Positions 1 to 7,162 of a stretch of DNA of 13,965 nt are shown here, piece after piece (position 1 is the first letter of the stretch; each line of letters starts with the position of its first letter). The stretch is from Methanolinea sp. UBA473. Its GTDB lineage: Archaea > Halobacteriota > Methanomicrobia > Methanomicrobiales > Methanospirillaceae. Location of the stretch: NCBI GenBank assembly GCA_002509495.1, contig DAEV01000131.1, forward strand, positions 1-13,965, written 5' to 3'. The notes under the pieces are model-generated. The model had not been told where the DNA came from and ran no database searches. It worked only from the letters and a program-made list of their open reading frames with translations. The position numbers were made by a program, and so were the translations under genes.

Positions 1-907
1 CCTCGATCCCGTACTTGCTCACGATCCCGACCGAGACCCGGTTCGTGTACTCCCTGCTGATGAGATGGTACCATTCCGCGTTGGCTTCCCGCTTGTCGAG
101 TCCCAGGTGCTGGGAGAGGACGGCGGCGAGCCCTTCCTTTTCCAGCTCAATCGGGACCTGGTAGATATCAGGGACTGTGGCTGCGGAGATCACGCCCTGC
201 TGGGGGACATCGCAGAACGCGGAGATCTTTCGCTTGGTATGCGGCCCTATGGGGCGTTCGCTCCTGCCGACGATGATATCTGCATGAAGACCGAGTTCGC
301 GGAGCGCCTTTACGGAGTGCTGGGTGGGCTTGGTCTTGAGATCTCCCATCGTATCCGCGGGAATAAGGGTTACGTGGATCAGTACGGTATCATGAGGAGG
401 AAGGTCTCCCCTCATCTGGCGGACTGCCTCCAGGAAGGGCATGCTCTCGATATCTCCCACCGTACCTCCGATCTCTACCAGGCATATCTCGGCCCGCCCC
501 TGCCCGGGGATATCCTTCTCTGCCGCTCCCCGGATACAGGCTTTTATCTCGTCCGTGATATGGGGAATGATCTGGACGGTTTCTCCCAGGAAATCCCCGC
601 GCCTTTCCTTCTCGATCACGGTCCGGTAGACTTTTCCCGTGGTGATGTTGTGTGCAGCGGTAAGTTCGATATCGAGGAAACGCTCGTAGTTGCCGAGATC
701 CAGGTCCACTTCGCTCCCGTCCCGGAGAACGAACACCTCGCCGTGTTGCCCCGGGTTCATCGTCCCTGCATCGATGTTTAAGTAGGGGTCGATCTTGACC
801 GCGATTACCGGATAGCCCCGGTTCTTTAGGATCCTTCCTACGGAAGCCGCGGTGATGCCCTTCCCGAGGCCGCTCATAACCCCGCCAGTGATAAAAATAT
901 ACTTCAA
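1..907 (-). CDS. pyrG: CTP synthase, 3' end cut by window edge
   Basis: Makes CTP from UTP with ATP and glutamine in the cytoplasm, the last step of pyrimidine nucleotide synthesis. The reverse strand reads LKYIFITGGVMSGLGKGITA at the N-terminus, the conserved synthetase P-loop region of PyrG. It is followed by KIDPYLNIDAGTMNP, a QHGEVFVL-type segment, the DLDLGNYERF motif and EIGGTVGDIES. About 302 codons are present, covering the amidoligase (synthetase) domain. The C-terminal glutaminase domain with its Cys-His-Glu triad lies beyond position 1. I chose the TTG at 905-907 as start because the family N-terminus (MKYIF.TGG) begins exactly there. The next in-frame ATG would delete the first strands and part of the P-loop region. 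A GGGGAAT stretch lies just upstream and a TATA-like element about 40 bases upstream. Identity is very secure. Confidence 0.97.
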   Translation of the reverse strand, partial: MKYIFITGGVMSGLGKGITAASVGRILKNRGYPVIAVKIDPYLNIDAGTMNPGQHGEVFVLRDGSEVDLDLGNYERFLDIELTAAHNITTGKVYRTVIEKERRGDFLGETVQIIPHITDEIKACIRGAAEKDIPGQGRAEICLVEIGGTVGDIESMPFLEAVRQMRGDLPPHDTVLIHVTLIPADTMGDLKTKPTQHSVKALRELGLHADIIVGRSERPIGPHTKRKISAFCDVPQQGVISAATVPDIYQVPIELEKEGLAAVLSQHLGLDKREANAEWYHLISREYTNRVSVGIVSKYGIE

Positions 908-944
908 GGAGATTCCCCTGCCTCTTGTCGTAGACCACTCTGTT

Positions 945-957
945 TTCTTAAAAAATA
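945..957 (-). promoter_or_regulatory. Probable TATA box of pyrG
   Basis: On the minus strand the bases read TATTTTTTAAGAA. The centre lies about 43 bases before the TTG start of pyrG, which would put the transcription start near 922-928 and leave a leader of roughly 15-20 bases containing the GGGGAAT stretch. Assigned by position and composition only. Confidence 0.4.
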
Positions 958-1038
958 TTGGTATCCAACGGAGATAGTTTTATGCACTGCCGTCCTCACG
1001 GAGCGGGAATCGCAGATCCAGGAGTCCCTGCGCTTCCT

Positions 1039-1045
1039 AAAAAAA
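1039..1045 (-). terminator. T7 tract after the thioesterase gene
   Basis: The minus strand carries seven consecutive T residues starting 5 bases after the thioesterase stop codon. Archaeal RNA polymerase terminates on such oligo-T tracts without needing a hairpin. It also separates this gene from pyrG, which is transcribed in the same direction. Confidence 0.5.
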
Positions 1046-1049
1046 GAGT

Positions 1050-1478
1050 TCAACTGCCTTTCCTGCTCCCCCCGACTGCAAAGGCTGCCGACGTCCGGGA
1101 GAGGAGAAGACCTCCCGGGCGGTCCATATAGACTTCCCCTTCTGCAAATACCACCCGTTTTCCCTTCTTCACAACCCTTCCAATCGCATGAAGCGTTGCC
1201 CCCTCCCGCGCCCCGCTCATGAAGGTGGTGGTCTCTGTAATGGTGGCAATGGTCTCATCGGGATCGAGGAGAGAGTAAATGGCGAGCACCATCGCCTCGT
1301 CCGCGAGGGCAGTAAACATTCCCCCCTGGAGCCAGTCTTCCCCATTCCTCATATCCGCGCGGACAGGCATACGGATGCCGGCATCACCCGTTCCGAGGGT
1401 CTCGACTTCGATCCCCATCAGGCGAAAGAACGGGTTTGCTTCACTCCCCTTCGTGCGGATCCGCTCGATATAATTCAT
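1050..1478 (-). CDS. PaaI-family hotdog-fold thioesterase
   Basis: A 142-residue protein of the single-hotdog PaaI/YbgC acyl-CoA thioesterase superfamily, the usual length for this family. The segment LQGGMFTALADEAMVLAIYS (about residues 50-69) matches the hotdog central helix preceded by the x-GG-x5-D/L-A-D-x-A active-site pattern. The commonest first residue of that pattern, His, is Gln here. The following beta-rich stretch (TITETTTFMSGAREGATLHAIGR, then VVFAEGEVYMD) fits the remaining strands. The substrate is not deducible; family members hydrolyse CoA thioesters such as phenylacetyl- or other acyl-CoAs. The start is the ATG at 1476-1478. A GGAGG lies upstream at a rather long spacing of about 13 bases. 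It stands alone, divergent from the small gene at 1568. Confidence 0.88.
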   Translation of the reverse strand: MNYIERIRTKGSEANPFFRLMGIEVETLGTGDAGIRMPVRADMRNGEDWLQGGMFTALADEAMVLAIYSLLDPDETIATITETTTFMSGAREGATLHAIGRVVKKGKRVVFAEGEVYMDRPGGLLLSRTSAAFAVGGSRKGS

Positions 1479-1567
1479 GGACTGATGGATATCCTCCGGA
1501 CAGGATAAGGATTCCCATTTTCCAGTCCGGTTGGATTATTGTCCTCCCCTACCAATCCGTACACCTT

Positions 1568-1795
1568 ATGGACGCAGAAGAGAGATCCATGCTCGCCGAA
1601 CTGATATGGCTGAATGCTGTAATCGCCACGGAACTCATCCAGATCACCGAGAATACCTCCTCGATTCTGAGAAATGCCCCCCCACCCGCATCCTGCCTGT
1701 CCGAGCACAGGAAGCTCCGGGAAGCGGCGGTTGCCATCGCGGAGCGATATCATCCGGGCACCGGGTTACGGGACCATGTCCTTTCGCACCAGTAA
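1568..1795 (+). CDS. Small hypothetical protein, 75 residues
   Basis: I do not recognise this gene. From the ATG at 1568 it encodes 75 residues beginning MDAEERSMLAELIWLNAVIA. The first 30 residues would form an amphipathic helix (LAELIWLNAVIATELIQI), a Pro/Ala turn follows (NAPPPAS), and a second helix is predicted (EHRKLREAAVAIAERY), so it could be a small two-helix protein. The frame extends upstream to 1436, but that part overlaps the thioesterase gene on the other strand and is not protein-like. There is no Shine-Dalgarno sequence before the ATG; an AT-rich GGATTATTG stretch about 30 bases upstream would allow a leaderless transcript. The sensible helical composition and placement in the gap favour a real gene, but this is uncertain. 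Confidence 0.5.
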   Translation: MDAEERSMLAELIWLNAVIATELIQITENTSSILRNAPPPASCLSEHRKLREAAVAIAERYHPGTGLRDHVLSHQ

Positions 1796-1856
1796 GTACT
1801 TCTGGGTCAGCGTCGCAATAAGAATGGTTCCGGCCAATTTACGGGATTTTTGATCA

Positions 1857-2606
1857 ATGACCAAGAATGGAGATCCGGGCCCCTGCAAGGGCAGGGCGTC
1901 CGGCGGCGATTTGAACGGGGGTCCGGGGGTGCCCTACTCGCTGGTCATCCCGGCTTACAACGAGGAGAGAAGGATCGAGACGCTCCTTGCGCAGTTGAAA
2001 GGTCCCGGTGAGTTTATTTTCGTCTGCGAGGGTGAGGATGCCACTCCTCATCTTATCCGTGGTTTTTCCGACACTCATCCGGATCTCCGGATCAGGTGCC
2101 AGAACCGGCGTGAACGTCTGGGAAAAGGCGGAGCGATCCTGCAGGGCTTCTCCCTTTCCACTGAACCGCTCGTAGGGTACATGGATGCGGATGGGTCCAC
2201 TTCCCTCGATGAGATGCAGCGACTCTTCTCCAGGCTCAACGGTGCCGATGCAATCATCGGATCCCGATGGACGGAGGGGGCGGTACTCCTGGAACCGCAG
2301 GGCATCGCCCGCAGGGTCCAGAGTCGTGTCTTCAATCTCTTTATACGACTCCTTTTTGGCCTTTCCTTCAAAGATACGCAGTGCGGGGCAAAAGTATTTA
2401 AAAAGTCAGCAATTGATGCAGTACTCAAGGATATGGTCTCAAGGGGCTTCGAATTCGATGTGGAACTGCTCTGGCGCCTCCAGTCCAGGGGTTTCCGGAT
2501 CAGGGAAGTCCCGATCTCGTGGAATAACATGGGGGATTCCAGGGTGAAGGTCCCGGACGTCGCCCGGATGGTCATCAGTCTTGTGAAAATGCGGCTTTTC
2601 CGGTGA
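1857..2606 (+). CDS. Family-2 glycosyltransferase, dolichyl-phosphate sugar synthase type
   Basis: A 249-residue GT-A fold glycosyltransferase. The chain shows YSLVIPAYNEERRIETLL (nucleotide-sugar binding start of family 2), RLGKGGAILQGF, the metal-binding DxD as MDADGS, IIGSRW, and the downstream DTQCGAKVFKK and FEFDVELLWRLQSRGF segments. These together mark the archaeal/eukaryotic dolichyl-phosphate glucosyl/mannosyltransferase group. It probably transfers a sugar from a nucleotide donor to a polyprenyl phosphate at the cytoplasmic membrane face for protein N-glycosylation or surface glycans. No transmembrane segment is seen. The ATG at 1857 gives a poorly conserved 24-residue leader. A GTG at 1929 has a GGGGGT about 6 bases upstream and starts right at the conserved PYSLVIPAYN, so it may be the true start. 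It is the first gene of a tight operon with the TPR and ATPase genes. Confidence 0.88.
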   Translation: MTKNGDPGPCKGRASGGDLNGGPGVPYSLVIPAYNEERRIETLLAQLKGPGEFIFVCEGEDATPHLIRGFSDTHPDLRIRCQNRRERLGKGGAILQGFSLSTEPLVGYMDADGSTSLDEMQRLFSRLNGADAIIGSRWTEGAVLLEPQGIARRVQSRVFNLFIRLLFGLSFKDTQCGAKVFKKSAIDAVLKDMVSRGFEFDVELLWRLQSRGFRIREVPISWNNMGDSRVKVPDVARMVISLVKMRLFR

Positions 2607-2610
2607 ACAC

Positions 2611-4434
2611 ATGCCTCCCGAACAGGCAGAAGATCAGAAGAAAAAGGCATTCCGCCTGTACGAACTCGGTCATTACCGGGAGTCCCTCGAACTCTGCAGG
2701 TCTCTCGTCCAGGGACCGGGCGATTCGGAGGTGGCTGTTCTCTGCGCCACCAATCTTTTTCATCTCGGGAAATTCGACGAGGCGGAGGCGTATTTTCGTG
2801 ACCTCTCTATGTCGCTCCCGGCTTCCTCCCACGTTCACAGCTACCTCGGCCGCATCCTTGCAATGAGATTTGATCCGCGTGCGGTCTCCGAATATGCCAA
2901 GGCAGTTGTCCTGGACCCGGGAAATCTCGAAGCATTACGCGCCTACGCAGAAGCACTTCTGGCCAACAGGGACCCGATACGTGCCATTCCCGTTTTAAAA
3001 CGCCTTGCGGAACGTTCCCTTCGCGAGGAGGATATAAAAACACTTGCCCGCGCTCTCCACGCTTCCGGACAACCGGGCGAAGCCCTGAAACTCTGGAAGA
3101 ATTCCCTCGCGGGCAGTTCATCCGAGAGGGAATACCTGGAGTTGCTCCTCGCCTGCGGGCAGTTTTCTGATGCGGCGAATGCTGCGCTTGAAGTATTCAC
3201 GAAAACGGCGGATCCGGGCATAGCCAGGATCTATCTCCGCTCGCTAGCCAGGACGGATCCCGCATCCGCCGATCGGGAATACTCCCGGATCCTGGCCGAT
3301 ACCTCCGATTCAGGGCTTCGTACGGACTATGTCCGGTTCCTCCGGTCCCGGGGGGCATACGATGCCGCACTTACCGCGCTCGCCCCACTCCTTCCCGCCG
3401 CCGGACGCGGGGATCGTCGTGAAGCCTGCCTGCTCGAAGAATGCGAGCTCCGGGCCGAGGCGGGAAGGATCCCTGCCGCACTGCAATGTTACCAGTCGCT
3501 TATCCGGGGTGAACTCGAATCGCTTGCCGATATGGACCTCCTCGCAGCAATCCTGCGGAGTGAACGGCGGTTCCTGCTCACCCATTTCCCTGCAAAGGAA
3601 GCCGAGTCCCTTCTCCTTTCGCAGATCTCTTCTCATCCGAACGTGGTCTGTCTCCTCGCCGTGGCAGGATTCTACGAGGATCTGGGAGACATGGTGGAGG
3701 CCCGTTCCTGGTACTATCGCGGATTCCGGAGCGATTTCCTGGCGGGGGGACCACAATACGCTAAGTTCCTCTTCCGGCAGGGAGATCTGCGGGAGTGCGA
3801 GAAGATCATGCTGTACGTGGTCAACAGCATCAGGAAAACAGAGGATCTCATTCGGATTGCCGAACTGGTAATGGATGAGAAGGAGACCCTCTATCGTATG
3901 CCCCGCCTTCTCGGGAGACTCCGCCAGAGGCTGGAGGACCGTGTCCCGGAATTGAACTCGCCGGGCCTGGAACTCCTTGCCCTCACATTGCTGGTTTCCG
4001 CATCCCGTGCCCTTGAAGCGGCCGATTATTCCACCTGTAAGCGTTTCTGCCTCTCCGGACTGGATGTGCTTCCCGCCACCTCCCATATCATCCGGGCCGA
4101 TGACTTTCTCACACTGGTGAAGAGTTGCAAGGAGCGGTCTCTCTGCGATCTTCCGGTCATGGAAGTGGCGGCCCGGGAGACCACGGAGGCGGGGGTAAAA
4201 GAAGGGGACCCGGAACGAGAACTGGACCTTGACGACCCGGAGAGGAAGATCGTGGAGTTTTTAAAGACCCACCGCAGGGCAAGCGAGATGGATCTCCGGA
4301 CGCTTCTCGGCTCAAGGAGGGTGGTCGGGATCGTGAACCGGATTATCCAGAAAGCCTCGGGGAAAGGGCTCCGTATCATCGAGAAGAAAGGAATAGGGGA
4401 ACATGGGGAGATCTACGAGTATGTCAGGGCCTGA
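2611..4434 (+). CDS. TPR protein with C-terminal winged helix
   Basis: A 607-residue soluble protein. Residues 1 to about 300 are repeated helical pairs of the tetratricopeptide type, e.g. AFRLYELGHYRESLELCRSL, NLFHLGKFDEAEAYFRDL, LGRILAMRFDPRAVSEYAKA, and LDPGNLEALRAYAEALLA. Degenerate repeats continue to about 510 (FYEDLGDMVEARSWYYRGF, FLFRQGDLRECEKIM). An acidic linker (about 520-543) leads to a compact C-terminal domain, 544-607. There ERKIVEFLKTHRRASEMDLR, a putative recognition helix around RRVVGIVNRIIQKA, and a wing ending in GEHGEIYEYV look like a winged helix. The ATG at 2611 follows GGTGA, which includes the TGA stop of the glycosyltransferase. The 3' end overlaps the BrxD-like ATPase gene, implying translational coupling and joint action. 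The likely role is a scaffold or DNA-binding adaptor for that ATPase. The exact function is unknown. Confidence 0.85.
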   Translation: MPPEQAEDQKKKAFRLYELGHYRESLELCRSLVQGPGDSEVAVLCATNLFHLGKFDEAEAYFRDLSMSLPASSHVHSYLGRILAMRFDPRAVSEYAKAVVLDPGNLEALRAYAEALLANRDPIRAIPVLKRLAERSLREEDIKTLARALHASGQPGEALKLWKNSLAGSSSEREYLELLLACGQFSDAANAALEVFTKTADPGIARIYLRSLARTDPASADREYSRILADTSDSGLRTDYVRFLRSRGAYDAALTALAPLLPAAGRGDRREACLLEECELRAEAGRIPAALQCYQSLIRGELESLADMDLLAAILRSERRFLLTHFPAKEAESLLLSQISSHPNVVCLLAVAGFYEDLGDMVEARSWYYRGFRSDFLAGGPQYAKFLFRQGDLRECEKIMLYVVNSIRKTEDLIRIAELVMDEKETLYRMPRLLGRLRQRLEDRVPELNSPGLELLALTLLVSASRALEAADYSTCKRFCLSGLDVLPATSHIIRADDFLTLVKSCKERSLCDLPVMEVAARETTEAGVKEGDPERELDLDDPERKIVEFLKTHRRASEMDLRTLLGSRRVVGIVNRIIQKASGKGLRIIEKKGIGEHGEIYEYVRA

Positions 4435-5716
4435 ACAGGAGAGAGACGGACGGCTGGAGAGCCAGAACATCGTCAATGCCCTTCGGAGGGGCACGGTTCC
4501 GGCAAGCGGCCTCTCGCGTATCGCGGTAGGACTGGATGTGGAAGAGGAGGCCATCCGGGCCCAGCTCGATTTCGTCGGGCGCGGAGGCGGCGATATCAAG
4601 TTCATCCGTGGCGATTATGGGAGCGGCAAGACCTTCCTCGTAGCCCGGGCACTGGAGATGGCAAGAAAGAACGGGTTCGTCACCGCCCAGGTGAATATCT
4701 CCTCGAATTCGCCCCTGTATAAAATGAAGGGGATATATCGGCAGATCGGGGGGACTCTTCGTTCCGCGGAGGAGGAGCATGCGCCTAAAGCCATCATCGA
4801 TTCCTGGCTCTTCTCGGTCGAGGAGAAGATCCTGCGGGTGAGCGAGGAGGCCCTTCCTGATGATACCCTCGAGAAGGCTACTGAGAAGGAGATCGAGACT
4901 GCCCTGGCCGGGATCTCCGAGGTGAACACCTCCCTTGCCGCAGCGTTGCGGACCTATTACAGGGCCAACAACGCAGGAGATTTCCAGACTGCGCAGGCAG
5001 CCATAGGATGGCTCTGCGCCGAACCCAATGTTGGCCGCGAGTTCAAGCAGAAAGCCGGGATCAAGGGGGAAGTGGACGAATCGATGGCCTTCATCTTCTT
5101 AAAAGGCCTCCTCCGCATCATCGTCAGCGCCGGATACAAGGGCCTTGTCGTGGCCGTCGATGAGGTGGAGACCACCCAGGCACTCCCCAGGAACACGCGG
5201 GAAAAAGGGTACCGCACCCTCCAGTTGATCGTTGATTCCCTCGATCGGGGGGAGCTTCCCCACTGCTACTTCCTTATCACGGGAACCCCGGCATTTTTCG
5301 AAGGGCCACGCGGCATCCGCTCTCTGCCCCCGCTCTTCGACCGGATCAATGTAGTACAAACGGATGGTTACCGCAACCCGCGGCAGCCCCAGATCATCCT
5401 CGCAAGGTTCGATTCACGGAAACTGGAGCAGGTGGCGCTCAAGGTGATGGATATCTACTCCCAGGCTTCTTCGGAGGTGGATCGTTCCAGGGTTTCCCAC
5501 CGGTTCATCCGGGCCATGATCCATAAGGTTACCGGCAAGTTCGGGGGTCGCGTGGATGTAATCCCCCGTATATTCCTAAAAGAGTTCGTGGACGTTTTAG
5601 ACAAATGCGAACTGTACGATGAGTACGATCCATGGGAGAGTTACCATTTCGATACCGACCACCTCAAGGGGGAGCTCAAGGAAGAGGAGGAGGCCGTGAT
5701 GGTGGTTGAGTTCTGA
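4403..5716 (+). CDS. BrxD-like AAA+ ATPase (DUF2791 family)
   Basis: A 437-residue P-loop ATPase of the BREX ATP-binding family (BrxD/DUF2791, related to the BrxC ATPase domain). The N-terminus (SQNIVNALRRGTVPASGLSR, then VGLDVEEEAIRAQLDFV) and FIRGDYGSGKTFLVARALE are typical. Walker A is GDYGSGKT at 70-77, Walker B is GLVVAVDEVE at 247-256 with D253 and E254, and FLITGTPAFFEG near 290-301 is sensor-like. In BREX and related defence loci this ATPase works with a helicase or methylase on DNA. Here it is paired only with the upstream TPR-wHTH gene; the next gene is a convergent hisD. There are two possible starts: ATG 4403 (AAGGAA about 9 bases upstream) and ATG 4421 (GGGGAG about 10 bases upstream). 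Either overlaps the TPR stop at 4434. The C-terminus is acidic (KGELKEEEEAVMVVEF). The family is secure, the role is not. Confidence 0.9.
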   Translation: MGRSTSMSGPEQERDGRLESQNIVNALRRGTVPASGLSRIAVGLDVEEEAIRAQLDFVGRGGGDIKFIRGDYGSGKTFLVARALEMARKNGFVTAQVNISSNSPLYKMKGIYRQIGGTLRSAEEEHAPKAIIDSWLFSVEEKILRVSEEALPDDTLEKATEKEIETALAGISEVNTSLAAALRTYYRANNAGDFQTAQAAIGWLCAEPNVGREFKQKAGIKGEVDESMAFIFLKGLLRIIVSAGYKGLVVAVDEVETTQALPRNTREKGYRTLQLIVDSLDRGELPHCYFLITGTPAFFEGPRGIRSLPPLFDRINVVQTDGYRNPRQPQIILARFDSRKLEQVALKVMDIYSQASSEVDRSRVSHRFIRAMIHKVTGKFGGRVDVIPRIFLKEFVDVLDKCELYDEYDPWESYHFDTDHLKGELKEEEEAVMVVEF

Positions 5717-5743
5717 AAAAGACCGCTGCTTTTTTTGAAAAAA
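5716..5743. terminator. Bidirectional T-tract terminator between ATPase gene and hisD
   Basis: The convergent gap contains T7 on the plus strand (5730-5736) and, read from the other side, T6 (5738-5743) and T5 (5716-5720) on the minus strand. Such tracts fit archaeal intrinsic termination for both the plus-strand operon and hisD. Confidence 0.55.
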
Positions 5744-5770
5744 TCCCGCGATTGAAGGGAGGATTACCCT

Positions 5771-7021
5771 TCAGGGGAATCGCCTGATTTTCACCGACCG
5801 GGCGTGAGCTTCCAGTCCTTCCGCGGTTGAGAGTGTCTCGACCGGATCGCCAAGTGTTTCCAGCCCCTCGCGGCTCAAAATCTGGACGCTGGACCGTTTA
5901 CAGAAATGCGCGACGTCCAGTCCGGAATGGATCCGGGCAGCTCCTGCGGTGGGGAGGACGTGGTTGGTCCCGGAGGCATAGTCCCCGCAGGCCACCGCGG
6001 AATAGGGACCGACGAAGATGGACCCTGCATTGCGGATCTCCCGAAGGACAAAAAGCGGATCCCGCACCTGCAGCGAGAGATGTTCGGGCGCGGCCCGGTT
6101 CGCCGCTTCTATCCCTTCTTCGAGCGACTCCACGACAAGATAACCGGAATTTTCCATAGCCCTGTCGATGATCCCCTTCCTCCTTGCGTCCGTGACCTGG
6201 GTGTGGAGGAACTCCCCGACACGGGACGGGAGGGAGGTGTCCGTGCATACGAGGAGGCAGGCAGCCAGAGGGTCATGCTCGGCCTGGGCCAGGAGATCGG
6301 ATGCGATGAACTCGGCCCTTGAGGAGTCATCTGCAAGGATCACGATCTCGCTCGGACCGGCCGGGAAATCGATCTCGGCATGCTCGCGGAGGAGCTTTTT
6401 CGCCATGGTGACGTAGACGTTCCCGGGACCGACTATCTTCTGGACGGGACGGATGCTCCCGGTCCCGAGCGCCATGGCGGCAATGGCCTGGGCTCCACCT
6501 ACGGAATAGATCTCGTCGAACCCTGCAATATCCATGGCTACGAGTGTCAGTGGCGCAATGGGGGGTGGGCTGCAGCAGCATAGGGAACTCACTCCTGCCA
6601 CCCTCGCAGGTATCGCACACATGAGGGCGCTTGAGGCATAGGCAGCCCTCCCCCCGGGGATGTACGCTCCCACGCGGTCCATTGGGGTAGTCTTCACCCC
6701 CAGGGTGATGCCGGGCTCCACCTCTTCGAGCCAGAGTTCCCTTGGGACCTGCAGCTCGTGAAACCTTGTGATCCTTGCCTCAGCTTCGAGGAGGCTGTCG
6801 AGGAGGGAACGGTCGATCTTTTCGTATGCCGCATCCCGCTCATCCTCGGAAACCGCAATATCCTCCAGGGAGACACCGTCGAACTTGAGAGTCAGCTCAC
6901 GAAGAGCCCTGTCTCCACCCTCCCGGACTCTCCCGATGATCTCTTCTACAACAGGCCTGACCGCAGAGATCCCGGTGCCCCGCATTGCCATCCAGTCTTC
7001 AAGTGTAACGGCCTGCCACAT
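5771..7021 (-). CDS. hisD: Histidinol dehydrogenase
   Basis: Catalyses the last two steps of histidine synthesis, oxidising L-histidinol to histidine with two NAD+ and a zinc ion; cytoplasmic. The 416 residues are close to the family's usual 420-435. Visible motifs are VGAYIPGGRA (116-125), VGGAQAIAAMA, IVGPGNVYV, EIDFPAGPSEI and LAQAEHDP. By family alignment the zinc ligands would be Q246, H249, D347 and H406, and the catalytic pair E313-H314 lies in APEHLSL. LPTAGAARIHSGLDVAHFCK (356-375) is also typical. All key residues are present. The start is the ATG at 7019-7021; no good Shine-Dalgarno sequence precedes it, and a TATA-like TTTAAAAAG about 40 bases upstream suggests a very short leader. 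No other his gene is adjacent. It is divergent from tupA. Confidence 0.96.
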   Translation of the reverse strand: MWQAVTLEDWMAMRGTGISAVRPVVEEIIGRVREGGDRALRELTLKFDGVSLEDIAVSEDERDAAYEKIDRSLLDSLLEAEARITRFHELQVPRELWLEEVEPGITLGVKTTPMDRVGAYIPGGRAAYASSALMCAIPARVAGVSSLCCCSPPPIAPLTLVAMDIAGFDEIYSVGGAQAIAAMALGTGSIRPVQKIVGPGNVYVTMAKKLLREHAEIDFPAGPSEIVILADDSSRAEFIASDLLAQAEHDPLAACLLVCTDTSLPSRVGEFLHTQVTDARRKGIIDRAMENSGYLVVESLEEGIEAANRAAPEHLSLQVRDPLFVLREIRNAGSIFVGPYSAVACGDYASGTNHVLPTAGAARIHSGLDVAHFCKRSSVQILSREGLETLGDPVETLSTAEGLEAHARSVKIRRFP

Positions 7022-7052
7022 GAGTGGATTCTTCGACCGGGAGGGTGTTAAA

Positions 7053-7070
7053 AGTTCTTTTTAAAAAAAC
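7053..7070 (-). promoter_or_regulatory. Probable hisD promoter (TATA element)
   Basis: Read on the minus strand the region gives TTTTTTTAAAAAGAAC. It lies about 35-45 bases before the hisD ATG, so transcription would start near 7028-7035 with a leader of roughly ten bases. The A/T run is the best TATA candidate here, but it is low complexity and uncertain. Confidence 0.4.
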
Positions 7071-7073
7071 CAC

Positions 7074-7102
7074 CTGATATGTCCAATTGGTAATACAATT
7101 GG
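7074..7102 (+). promoter_or_regulatory. tupA promoter with palindromic operator (site 1)
   Basis: A TGATATGT element (7074-7081) is followed at once by the inverted repeat CCAATTG-gtaata-CAATTGG (7083-7102), perfect over 7 bp with a 6-base spacer. A TATA box there would start transcription about where the second half-site ends, so a bound protein would block initiation. The same arrangement recurs before the 68-residue gene and before tupBC. An operator role is inferred from this recurrence. Confidence 0.65.
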
Positions 7103-7162
7103 TTAACTTTTCTCACTGATTAAATGGATACATTCATGTTCCTTCTGGAAGAAGGTGTAGTC

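Noticed and set aside
390..938. Long minus-strand open frame over the pyrG start region
   Set aside because: It is an out-of-frame shadow of pyrG: its product is rich in Arg, Gly and Pro with no domain pattern, whereas the other frame gives a clean CTP synthase.
910..1100. Plus-strand stretch reading like protein (TERESQIQESLRFLKKEF) between pyrG and the thioesterase
   Set aside because: It has no usable start codon and loses protein character after about 45 residues, where it runs over the thioesterase gene. It could be a gene remnant but is too short to support.
3310..4086. 258-residue minus-strand frame inside the TPR gene
   Set aside because: Antisense shadow; the plus strand has continuous TPR-type helices through the whole stretch.
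4403..5716. A full BREX locus
   Set aside because: Only the BrxD-like ATPase is present; no pglX methylase, pglZ, brxA/B/L or helicase is seen between pyrG and hisD.
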